DNA of 64,000 nucleotides from Paenibacillus silagei. Lineage in GTDB: Bacteria; Bacillota; Bacilli; Paenibacillales; Paenibacillaceae. The notes beneath the pieces were generated by a model. That model ran no database searches, was not told where the DNA came from, and saw only the letters and a program-made list of their open reading frames with translations. The DNA lies in the NCBI RefSeq assembly GCF_017874735.1, contig NZ_JAGGLV010000006.1:248001-312000 (forward strand), written 5' to 3'. This document shows positions 56,415 to 64,000 of this stretch, in pieces; position 1 is the stretch's first letter, and each line of letters opens with the position of its first letter. The translations under genes and the position numbers were made by a program.

Positions 56415-57641
56415 TTAATGAAGCCTCCGGCCGCTGACCACATAGACGGGATTCATTCCGTCGAACCGGGTCATGCCGAGAATCAGCTTGCCGCGCGACG
56501 CCTGAAGCATCGTCACCTCGCAGGCCAGCCCTGCGGCCTTAAGCGCCTCCATGCTGCCATGCAGCGTCTCCACCGTAATCGCCCCAACCACAATCCGTCC
56601 GCCGGGCTGAAGTCTCGCAGCGCTATGTTCAATAATGGCCGCCAGCTCACCGCCGCTCCCGCCGATGAAGACGGCATCCGGGTCAGGTAGAGCCGCTAAG
56701 CCCTGCGGCGCCTTCGCCTGAATGATTTCGAAATCCGCCCGGAACTTCAGACGGTTCGCTGCCATATTCGGCAGGTTCTCCGCACTTTTCTCCAGAGCGT
56801 AGACCCTCCCGAGTCTGGCGATCCGCGCACATTCCGCAGCCACCGCACCCGAGCCGGAGCCGATATCCCACACGACTGCATCCTCGGACAGGTTCAGCTC
56901 CGACAGCACCAGAGCGCGGACCTCGCGCTTCGTAATCAGGCCTTTCTCCGGCTTACGCTGCCGGAACTCCCCGTCGGGATAAGCGAATCCGCGCCGCACG
57001 GGAGCGGAGACCTCCTGCTTATGGCGCAGGATCACGACATTAAGCGCCGCGAACTCCCTGGTCTCCATTTCCTCCAGCGTCCAGAACCGGCAGATCTCCT
57101 CTGCGCCGCCAAGCCGCTCGCAGACAAACGCCTCATATTCCACCATCCCGAACTCCTGCAGATAAGCGGCAATGACCGCAGGGGTGTTGTTCTCGTCTGT
57201 CAGCAGGGCGATTTTGTGCCTGCCGTCGATACGCTGGGCCAGTCCCTGAATGGGACGCCCGTGCAGACTGATCAGCTCCGCATCCTGCCAGCTGTCCCCG
57301 AGCCGCGCGAACGCAAGCTGCACGCTGCTATAATGAGGGATCACCTCCACATGCTCCGGCCCGAACCTGCGGACAAGATACCCGGCAATCCCAAAAAAGA
57401 ACGGGTCCCCCGAGGCCAGCACCACCGTCCGCCGCTCACGCCACACCTCCTCCAGCTTGTCTGTAAAAGGCTTCAGCCCGCCTTGCAGCACGATTTTCTC
57501 CCCTCTGTATCTGCCGAAAAAATTCAATTGCCGCTCGCCGCCCAGCAGCACCTCGCTGTTGTTCACTATGCTTAAGCTATCCGGGGTCAGGCCGCCGGCA
57601 CCATCCTCACCGATCCCGATCACATAAATCAGGTTATCCAT
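56415..57641 (-). CDS. cbiET: Cobalt-precorrin-7 methyltransferase/decarboxylase (CbiE-CbiT fusion)
   Basis: 408 residues. The N-terminal half is CbiE (C5-methyltransferase; YVIGIGEDGAGGLTPDSLSIV, LASGDPFFFGI, HYSSVQLAFARLG). The C-terminal half is CbiT (C15-methylation and decarboxylation; LNLSEDAVVWDIGSGSGAVAAECAR, FIGGSGGELAAII). The fusion is known as CobL or CbiET and is common. Its start overlaps the cbiD stop by eight bases. Confidence 0.94.
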   Translation of the reverse strand: MDNLIYVIGIGEDGAGGLTPDSLSIVNNSEVLLGGERQLNFFGRYRGEKIVLQGGLKPFTDKLEEVWRERRTVVLASGDPFFFGIAGYLVRRFGPEHVEVIPHYSSVQLAFARLGDSWQDAELISLHGRPIQGLAQRIDGRHKIALLTDENNTPAVIAAYLQEFGMVEYEAFVCERLGGAEEICRFWTLEEMETREFAALNVVILRHKQEVSAPVRRGFAYPDGEFRQRKPEKGLITKREVRALVLSELNLSEDAVVWDIGSGSGAVAAECARIARLGRVYALEKSAENLPNMAANRLKFRADFEIIQAKAPQGLAALPDPDAVFIGGSGGELAAIIEHSAARLQPGGRIVVGAITVETLHGSMEALKAAGLACEVTMLQASRGKLILGMTRFDGMNPVYVVSGRRLH

Positions 57642-59091
57642 GAATCTCCGCCCTTCCCAGCACCCGGCCCTTCATTGTAATGAGCACCATTTCCACAATC
57701 ATGCCTCCGTTCATATGCGCCAGACTCTGTTCACAGGCATGCCTGCACAGCTGCTCGAAAAAAGTGTAATTCCCCGCCTCAGTCATCATATCCACGACCT
57801 GTGAGGCTGTGTTGGCGGCAGCAATCTCCTGCACCTGCTCCGGGGACGCTCCCGCCCCCGCCGCAACGGTTGCCAGAAATCCGAAATCGACGGGCGCGTT
57901 CTTGGAGTGAATCAGCATGGCCCCCTGAGCCACCTTGGAGAATTTGCCGGCCATCCCGACGAAGGTAACCTTGCGAATTCCGTATGCCTTGGCATGCTCC
58001 AGCGAGAAGCCCACATATTCCCCCATCTGTATAAAAGCTTCCTCCGGAAGCTCTGCGAACATCGCGATCGCGTATTTCTCGCTGCTGCCGCCTGTGGTGA
58101 GCACAACCTGCCGGTTCCCCGCCGCAGCCGCCACCGAGATAGCCTGAACCACACTCGCCTTGTAGGCCTCGGTGGAGAACGGGGTCACCACGCCCCGCGT
58201 GCCCAGGATCGAAATGCCGCCCAGAATACCCAGCCGGGGATTCAGCGTCTTCATGGCGATGCTCTCGCCCTCCGGCACGCTGATGACTACCCTCAGGCCC
58301 CGCACTGCACCGTGCTCCTCCAGTACGGCGGATACCGCCTCCTGAATCATCCTCCGGGGCGCCGGATTAATCGCCGCCTCTCCCACGCCCACCGGCAGCC
58401 CCGGCTTCGTCACCCGGCCAACACCGCGGCCCCCGTCAATCTCCACGCCCGGCTGATCCCGCCAGCTCACCGCCGCCTCGATCCACGCCAGATGCGTCGC
58501 ATCCGGGTCGTCTCCGGCATCCTTCACTGTGGCACAGCTTGCCGTATGCGTTCCTGTACGCTGCCAGCCAGTCAGCTCAAAGGTATGACCGAATCCGGCA
58601 GGCAGATTAATCTCTACCGCAGGCAGACTCTCCCCTGTAATGAGCAGGGTAGCCGCACCTGCGGCTGCCGCTGCGGCACAGGCCCCTGTCGTGTAGCCCC
58701 TGCGCAGCGGGGGAACGGGCGTTTCACCTGCGGATTCGGGAGCGGGCAATCCGGGTTTTACAGCCTGCTTTACCTGCTCAGCCGCTGGCTTGAACTCGGG
58801 GCAGCTGGCTTGCTCCGGTTGCTCAGTTGCCTGATCGAATCCGGGCAATCCGGGTTCGATAGCCTGCTGTACCTGCCCAGCCATCTGCTTGATCTCGGAG
58901 CCGGCTGCGTGCTCCAAACGTTCAGCCGCCTGTGCGGATTCGGGGCTGCCTACTTGCTCCAACTGCTCAGATCCCTGATCAAATTCAGGTCCGGCTGCTT
59001 GCTCTACTCGCCCCACCTGCCCCGCCCCTGCCTCACCGCTTTCTTGGCTCCGGTTCTGCCTGACGGCGTGACCGGGTATTTCCTTGGTCAT
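57634..59091 (-). CDS. cbiD: Cobalt-precorrin-5B C1-methyltransferase with repeat extension
   Basis: 485 residues against ~365-380 in the usual CbiD. The core starts at ~128 (LRRGYTTGACAAAAAAGA) and carries CATVKDAGDDPDATH, VGEAAINPAPRRMI, GRRVVISVPEGE-like and LTTGGSSEKYAIAM-type motifs. The first ~125 residues are repeats rich in Glu, Gln, Ala, Gly and Pro with a period near 20-25 (forms of EQLEQ, GPEF, SEIKQ). AGAGGG precedes the ATG at 59091. It methylates C1 after ring contraction. A 600-base gap separates it from cbiC upstream. Confidence 0.92.
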   Translation of the reverse strand: MTKEIPGHAVRQNRSQESGEAGAGQVGRVEQAAGPEFDQGSEQLEQVGSPESAQAAERLEHAAGSEIKQMAGQVQQAIEPGLPGFDQATEQPEQASCPEFKPAAEQVKQAVKPGLPAPESAGETPVPPLRRGYTTGACAAAAAAGAATLLITGESLPAVEINLPAGFGHTFELTGWQRTGTHTASCATVKDAGDDPDATHLAWIEAAVSWRDQPGVEIDGGRGVGRVTKPGLPVGVGEAAINPAPRRMIQEAVSAVLEEHGAVRGLRVVISVPEGESIAMKTLNPRLGILGGISILGTRGVVTPFSTEAYKASVVQAISVAAAAGNRQVVLTTGGSSEKYAIAMFAELPEEAFIQMGEYVGFSLEHAKAYGIRKVTFVGMAGKFSKVAQGAMLIHSKNAPVDFGFLATVAAGAGASPEQVQEIAAANTASQVVDMMTEAGNYTFFEQLCRHACEQSLAHMNGGMIVEMVLITMKGRVLGRAEIHG

Positions 59092-59183
59092 GGCAATCCC
59101 TCTTTGCTGTTGGTCTAAGAATAAATCCTCAGAATCTGAACAATCTGCACATCGCTGAAGCTTATCCTCTGAGCTTTCGCCCC

Positions 59184-59199
59184 GGCAGGTAACCTGTCT
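59184..59199 (-). promoter_or_regulatory. B12-box-like element before cbiD
   Basis: Minus-strand AGACAGGTTACCTGCC resembles the 3' B12 box of cobalamin riboswitches (AGNCAGGNNACCTGCC). The rest of the riboswitch core, such as GCCACTG, is not seen upstream. It may be a remnant or chance. Confidence 0.3.
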
Positions 59200-59542
59200 T
59201 ACTCTCTATATAACCTGATTATACTGCTGCTTCTAAGCAAATCAGGAGATTTTTATACAAATTCTGGATCCATTGCATTTTGTACATTAGAATTTGGCGG
59301 GGGAGGTGTTTTGGAGCTATTATCCACAAATCAAGTGTATAAACTACAGTAGAACCAGATTTCAACTATAAAATCACGAATTCTGTTGTAAAGAATACTA
59401 GTTAAAACTAAAGAAGTACATAATTTGAGATAGTTGTATTCTGTACATTTAAAACCCGCAAAAAGGGAGGATTTCCTCATCTAACTGTAATCTGTACAAC
59501 TATATCTGCCCAAATGAAGGAGAACACCGATTATAGAAAAGT

Positions 59543-59616
59543 TTAATTGCACGTTTTACAGCTAAATGGCTATTCACTCGTACATCAGAGCATTTAGTTG
59601 TAGAGAGTGCGATTAA
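59543..59616. repeat. Long imperfect palindrome between cbiC and cbiD
   Basis: Arms of about 26 bases (TTAATTGCAC...CAGCTAAATG and CATTTAGTTG...GTGCGATTAA) with a ~22-base loop and a few mismatches. The remaining 59200-59540 is AT-rich, with two diverged copies of a TGTATTCTGTACATT-type motif; I see no gene there. Confidence 0.65.
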
Positions 59617-59692
59617 GCATACCACTTGCACCATAATCGGGATGTGACAACTCACCAGCCCTACGCTTCAGCGATCTGATTCTCTGATCAAG

Positions 59693-60364
59693 CTACCCCA
59701 GCTCACCCGCCGCCCGGCGGACGGCCAGCAGACTTAGTGCGTTCACTGCGGCGACCACGATTGTACTGCCGCCTTTGCGGCCGATATTCGTGATGTATGG
59801 AATATCCAGCTTGCGCAGCTCATCCTTGGATTCCGCCGCAGAGACGAAGCCAACGGGCATGCCGATGACAAGTCCGGGCTGGGCGGCGCCTGCTTTTACC
59901 AGACGGATCAGCTCCAGCAGGGCAGTCGGCGCGTTGCCGATGACATAGATTCCCCCCGGTGCCTGGGCGCAGGCCTTGCGCGTTGCGATAATCGCCCTTG
60001 TGGTTCCCTGCGCCTTCGCCTCGTCCACCACATCAGGATCTGAAATATGTACCCGGACCTCGCCGCCGTACCGCTGAATCCGCTCCTTGGCAATGCCCGC
60101 CTCCACCATCCGCACATCCGCTATAATCGGCTTGCCCTGCAGAATGGCGTGAATCCCCGCCTCAATCGCCCCGGGATGGAACACCAGGCTGCGCCCCAGC
60201 TCAAAATCAGCCGAAGCATGAATAATCCGCTGTACAATCGGGTACTCCAATGCACTAAACGAATGTTCACCCAGCTCCTCCGTAATCATCTGAAAGCTTA
60301 GACCCTCTATCTCCTGCGGCTGTACGGTCACCGGCTTGAACTCTGTCCCGAAATCCACATTCAT
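59693..60364 (-). CDS. cbiC: Cobalt-precorrin-8 methylmutase
   Basis: 223 residues. CbiC moves a methyl from C11 to C12 to give cobyrinate. Conserved HASADFELGRSLVFHPGAIEAGI (with the catalytic His), IVADVRMVEAGI-type and VIGNAPTALLELI are present. Start overlaps cobK (ATGA). Normal length. Confidence 0.95.
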   Translation of the reverse strand: MNVDFGTEFKPVTVQPQEIEGLSFQMITEELGEHSFSALEYPIVQRIIHASADFELGRSLVFHPGAIEAGIHAILQGKPIIADVRMVEAGIAKERIQRYGGEVRVHISDPDVVDEAKAQGTTRAIIATRKACAQAPGGIYVIGNAPTALLELIRLVKAGAAQPGLVIGMPVGFVSAAESKDELRKLDIPYITNIGRKGGSTIVVAAVNALSLLAVRRAAGELG

Positions 60365-61155
60365 CCCTCTTCCCTCGTCATTAACAGCGCATTCTTCACA
60401 GCAGCCGTAATCTCGTCAAAAGAATCAAACACCGTTCCGCCATCCCCGAAGGACAGCCCCGGCCGCATAATCAAAATCACATATAACCCCATATCCAGCG
60501 CGGCATGCAGCTTCTCATCCACCGAGCCCTCGGCCCCGCTCTCCTTGGTAATCATCACCCGGGTGCCGTACTGCCGGTATAAGGCCTCATTCATCTCTCT
60601 GCTAAAAGGGCCCTGAAGCGCAATAATATTCCGCTGCTCAATCCCAAGGGTCAGACACTTCTCCAGATTCTCCAGACAAGGCAGCAGCCTTACGGTCAGC
60701 CGGATATCCGGATCTCCCAGCAGCTCCTCCGCAAAAATCTCCAGCGTTTTGCCGCCGGTAGTCAGCATCACAGAGCCCTTCAGCTCCCTAGCCTTGCGCG
60801 CAGCCTCTTCATAAGAATGCACAAGCAACAGCCGGGGATGGCTGTTATAGATAAGGCTCTGCCGCTCGTAGCGGAAGTAAGGCAACCCCAGCGCAGCAGC
60901 AGCTTCCATTGCATTAGCATGGGCCTCCAGCGCAAAAGGATGGCTGCCGTCCACCACGGCACGGTACCCGCCCGCTTGCAGCAAAGCGATCATCGCCGCG
61001 CGGTCCAGTCTGCCGACGCGGGTGCGGATGCCTGCGGCTTCCAGGCGTTCAGCCCCGCTGGGCGTCACTACGCTGGCCTGCAGCGGCAGGCCTTGGCGCT
61101 GCAGGCTCTGTGCCAGCTCCCGGGCGTCGCTGGTGCCGCATAACATGAAGATCAT
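60361..61155 (-). CDS. cobK: Cobalt-precorrin-6A reductase
   Basis: 264 residues of the CobK/CbiJ family, which reduces the ring with NADPH. LCGTSDARELAQSL at the N-terminus, VDGSHPFALEAHANAMEAA and LTTGGKTLEIF and GPFSREMNEALY are family signs. It shares ATGA with the upstream fusion gene; no separate ribosome site is clear, so it probably relies on coupling. Confidence 0.94.
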   Translation of the reverse strand: MIFMLCGTSDARELAQSLQRQGLPLQASVVTPSGAERLEAAGIRTRVGRLDRAAMIALLQAGGYRAVVDGSHPFALEAHANAMEAAAALGLPYFRYERQSLIYNSHPRLLLVHSYEEAARKARELKGSVMLTTGGKTLEIFAEELLGDPDIRLTVRLLPCLENLEKCLTLGIEQRNIIALQGPFSREMNEALYRQYGTRVMITKESGAEGSVDEKLHAALDMGLYVILIMRPGLSFGDGGTVFDSFDEITAAVKNALLMTREEG

Positions 61156-63989
61156 CGAGGTTGGCGAAGCGCCCGGTTGTCTGCCGGAGCCGCCGCCTCC
61201 GTTACATCATGCTGCCCATGGCAGTGATGCTCATGCGCGTGATGCGTGTGCCCATGTTCATCATGCCTGTGATGCGCACACTCGTGATGCCCATGCTTCC
61301 CATGGCAGTGGTGCCCGTGTCCATGCCCCTCATGCCCATGATGCGCACACTCGTGATGCCCATGCTCATGATGCCCATGCCCGTGATGTCCATGCCCATG
61401 CTCCCCGTGCTCCTCCTCACCATGATGGTGATGGTGATGATGCAAAGAGGCTGCATCGCGGTATTTGCAGTTATCGCAGTTGCTGAAGGCACGCCCTTCC
61501 AGCGTCTCCTCGATCCGCTCTGTCAGCATATCCGCCAGCAGCGGATGTGCGCCCAGTGTGCCGCCGATCTCCACTTCAAGCCCGGGATGCTCCGCTGCGA
61601 ATTGCGCCACTCTCTCTGCGAACTGCTGCATTAGCACTCCGGTGAACAGCAGGTACGGCAGAACAATAATTTTGCGCGCCCCCAACGCCAGGCAGCGTTC
61701 AAGCCCGTCCGGCAGCGAAGGCTTGGCGATGGCAATGAAGCAGCTTTCCACGCTGCGGTAGCCTGTTCTCTCCCAGAGCAGCCGGCTTATTTTATACAGA
61801 TCGCTGTTAGCATCCGGGTCACTGCCCCCGCGTCCCATCAGCAGCACGATGGTATCCTTATTCTCTATCGTGGATGCACCGTTCCCGCGCAGGTCCAGGT
61901 CCATTCCGCCAGCCGCCTTCACCGGCAGGAGTGGAAGTCGTTCTGCTTCCTGAATCCGCTCCAGCAGAATATCGACGGCACGGTCCTGCACCCCCAGCGG
62001 ACGTCCGTAGATGAACTTCACCCCGGGATATCTCTGCTTGGCTTCATCAATGGCCATTGGAATATCAAGCTTGGAATGCCCCGCCGCGAACAAAATAATC
62101 GGCACAACGTATATCTCCGCCGCACCACCCTCAATGCATCTGGCAATTCCGCCAGCGATGGAAGGCGAGGCCAGCTCTATGAAGCAGGTCTCAACCTTCA
62201 GCTCCGGCTTACGGGCTGCGAGCAGGCGGGTGAATTCCAGCAGCTCCTCATTTCCCGCTTGAACCCGGCTCCCGTGTCCCACCAGTAATACCGTTCTCAT
62301 CGTCTGCACTCCTTCTTTGCTGTTATCGTTATCGGATGTATGGGCTGCACTCCCTGTTGCGCTGTCCATCCGTTCCCGGAACGCATGATACCGCTCCTGC
62401 TCCCGGCCATGAGCCCTGTAGTCCTCAACTGCGGCAGCTACAGCGGCTACCGCTTGCTCTTCGTCCATCCCTTCACGCACCAAAATCCCTGCATGGGCAC
62501 CCCGCCCGGCCTTCTTGCCGCCGAGATACAACTCATAGCTGCCGCGCGACATTACCAGTCCGATATCATCCAGCACAGCGGAGCTGCAAGCCATCCCGCA
62601 GCCGGCTACACTGATGTGCAGCTCTCTGGGCACAGCCATTCCATGCAGCAGGGTGTGGAGGCGGACAGCAGCACTTAACGCTCCGCTTCTGCGCAGCTCA
62701 CAGAATCCGCAGGTCTTCACCTTCACGTAATCTCCAGGTGTACTTACATTCAGTCCGGCCTCCAGCAGCCTTGCTCCTGCCTCTGCCTCTTCATTCCGGC
62801 TGCCGCGCAGCAGGAAATATCCGTCCTTCGTATAGATCAATTGCCCATCGCTGCCTGCAAGCTCAGCCAGCAGCTTCATCTGATCACCGTTGAAGCTGCG
62901 GCTGCCGGTTGCGGGAGCAATCTCCAGCTCGAAGGAAGAATCGGTGGATGCCGTAAGGCGATTGGACAAGCTCCGCAGCCGCTCCACCTGCGGAGCAGCA
63001 GCCAGGCTCTGCGCAGCAGCCTCTTCCATTCTCACTGATTCCGCTTCTCTTCCTGATACAGCAGCTTCCCTTCCTGCAACAACGGATTCTCTCCCCGCAA
63101 CAACAGTTTTGGCCGCTCCGGCTCCAGCTGCCCCCTCTGCCTGCCCGGACTCCGCCGCAGCCAGCGACCACGGCTCTGCGTCTGTGCGCAGCCGCTCGTG
63201 CGGCTTCAGCGTCTGCGTCTGTGCTCCGAGACTGTACTTGCGCTCATATCCGCGCGGCGTAATCATCAGGTCCTCATAGACAACGGTAGCAGAGTTGCCG
63301 ATCACCACGGTTGAGAGCATGCCAATCTCATGCTCCAGCATATCCTGCAGCGTCGTTACGACCGTCTGCTGGCGGTCACGGTAGGCGCTTTTGACAATGC
63401 CTACCGGTGTAGCCGGATCACGGTAACGCAGCAGAATACCCCGCGCTTCTTCAATCTGACGCGTCCGTCTGCCGCTGCGCGGATTATAGAACGCAATGAC
63501 GAAATCTGCCGCCCCCGCCGCTTCCACACGCGCAGCAATGCTCTCCCAGGGCGTAAGATGATCGCTCAGGCTGATCGTGCAGGAATCATGCATAATCGGG
63601 GCTCCAAGCAGCGAGGAACAGGACTGGATCGCCGAGATTCCCGGGATCACCTCCACCTGTACCCCCTCTGAGCGGTTCCAGCCGCGTTCGATCAGTACCT
63701 CGTAGACCAGCCCGGCCATCCCGTAGACACCGGCATCGCCGCTGGAGATTACTGCAATCGTCTGGCCCGCTTCTGCTCTGCGGACGGCCTCCTGGGCCCG
63801 GCTGACTTCTTCAGTCATCCCCGTGCCGACAATCTCCTGGTGCCGCAGCAGCGGCCTGATCAGATCTACGTAAGTGGTATAGCCGATGACCGCCTCACTC
63901 TCATCCAGCGCAGCCAGTGCGCGGCCGGTAATATGCTCCAGCGCTCCGGGGCCGAAGCCGATAATCAGCAGCTTTCCTTGTCTCTTCAT
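61152..63989 (-). CDS. cbiH-cbiX: Fusion: CbiH (C17-methyltransferase) - SiR-like Fe-S domain - CbiX cobaltochelatase - His-rich tail
   Basis: 945 residues in one unbroken frame. (1) CbiH, residues 1-~250: IGFGPGALEHITGRA, ISSGDAGVYGMAG, AFYNPRSGRR; it contracts the corrin ring and methylates C17. (2) Ala/Glu-rich linker ~251-355. (3) Sulfite/nitrite-reductase-like half domain ~360-545 with KTCGFCELRR and VAGCGMACSS, likely a [4Fe-4S] site, as in the CbiH60 form of Bacillus megaterium. (4) CbiX 564-~840, two repeats (LLVGHGSRVQAGNEEL and LLMGRGGSDPDANSDL); it inserts Co2+ into sirohydrochlorin. (5) ~850-925: about 40 His and four Cys, probably cobalt storage. The Met at residue 564 (62300) has AAGGAG eight bases upstream, so free CbiX may also be made. 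The gene starts 12 bases from the window edge. Confidence 0.92.
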   Translation of the reverse strand: MKRQGKLLIIGFGPGALEHITGRALAALDESEAVIGYTTYVDLIRPLLRHQEIVGTGMTEEVSRAQEAVRRAEAGQTIAVISSGDAGVYGMAGLVYEVLIERGWNRSEGVQVEVIPGISAIQSCSSLLGAPIMHDSCTISLSDHLTPWESIAARVEAAGAADFVIAFYNPRSGRRTRQIEEARGILLRYRDPATPVGIVKSAYRDRQQTVVTTLQDMLEHEIGMLSTVVIGNSATVVYEDLMITPRGYERKYSLGAQTQTLKPHERLRTDAEPWSLAAAESGQAEGAAGAGAAKTVVAGRESVVAGREAAVSGREAESVRMEEAAAQSLAAAPQVERLRSLSNRLTASTDSSFELEIAPATGSRSFNGDQMKLLAELAGSDGQLIYTKDGYFLLRGSRNEEAEAGARLLEAGLNVSTPGDYVKVKTCGFCELRRSGALSAAVRLHTLLHGMAVPRELHISVAGCGMACSSAVLDDIGLVMSRGSYELYLGGKKAGRGAHAGILVREGMDEEQAVAAVAAAVEDYRAHGREQERYHAFRERMDSATGSAAHTSDNDNSKEGVQTMRTVLLVGHGSRVQAGNEELLEFTRLLAARKPELKVETCFIELASPSIAGGIARCIEGGAAEIYVVPIILFAAGHSKLDIPMAIDEAKQRYPGVKFIYGRPLGVQDRAVDILLERIQEAERLPLLPVKAAGGMDLDLRGNGASTIENKDTIVLLMGRGGSDPDANSDLYKISRLLWERTGYRSVESCFIAIAKPSLPDGLERCLALGARKIIVLPYLLFTGVLMQQFAERVAQFAAEHPGLEVEIGGTLGAHPLLADMLTERIEETLEGRAFSNCDNCKYRDAASLHHHHHHHGEEEHGEHGHGHHGHGHHEHGHHECAHHGHEGHGHGHHCHGKHGHHECAHHRHDEHGHTHHAHEHHCHGQHDVTEAAAPADNRALRQPR

Positions 63990-64000
63990 TCTTCTTCCCC

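Noticed and set aside
59140..59215. Nickel/cobalt (czcD-type) riboswitch before cbiD
   Set aside because: A GCGAAAGC segment is similar, but the paired elements around it do not line up by hand.

Overview
The window looks like chromosomal DNA from an endospore-forming Gram-positive bacterium of the Paenibacillus type. The evidence is the mix of moderate-GC genes with AT-rich intergenic regions, PrkA, an AbrB-like regulator, LiaFSR, SLH-anchored surface protein, Firmicute-style control RNAs (BglG/LicT antiterminator sites, T-box, SAM-I riboswitch) and several families of intergenic hairpin repeats. This genus call is inferred from family knowledge; no search was run. Most genes lie on the minus strand.

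Layout. 0-5 kb: a glycine-rich repeat protein, prkA, a divergent DUF2161 nuclease-fold protein with a GC-rich interior, then a repeat-filled gap. 5-10 kb: a beta-glucoside locus (bglH, licT, bglP) with a separate antiterminator site and terminator in front of each gene. 10-17 kb: an aminotransferase, a ComA-like regulator with a degenerate receiver, a two-gene membrane/exported operon, an AbrB-like regulator, trmL, serC and a mutarotase-fold protein. 17-25 kb: a GH94-type phosphorylase under a LacI-type operator, a beta-type glutamine synthetase with GlnR-like boxes, DAHP synthase and IspH. 25-34 kb: sensor kinase/regulator next to htrA, an MFS transporter with a small downstream gene, a ROK repressor, and liaF-liaS-liaR. 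34-44 kb: a 3D-domain protein, thrS behind a T-box, an SPFH/ribbon-helix-helix pair, and a giant SLH-anchored double 5'-nucleotidase. 44-51 kb: mqnC, metA-metI behind a SAM-I riboswitch, corA behind a long leader with a short ORF and two terminator-like hairpins, an HRDC protein and a ROK sugar kinase. 52-64 kb: a cobalt-early (anaerobic) cobalamin operon.

The cobalamin operon reads, in transcription order, cbiH-SiR-cbiX fusion, cobK, cbiC, a 600-base gap, cbiD, cbiET, cbiL, cbiF, cbiG, cbiA. It covers cobalt insertion and ring contraction through cobyrinate amidation. Overlapping stop and start codons link most of its genes. Its first gene joins three normally separate modules plus a histidine-rich tail.

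The most interesting items are the CbiH-SiR-CbiX fusion with an internal ribosome site, the corA leader that resembles a leader-peptide attenuator, the triple antitermination layout of the bgl locus, the GlnR-boxed beta-type glnA, and the intergenic repeat families. Start codons were moved from the longest ORF wherever a ribosome site supported a later start.
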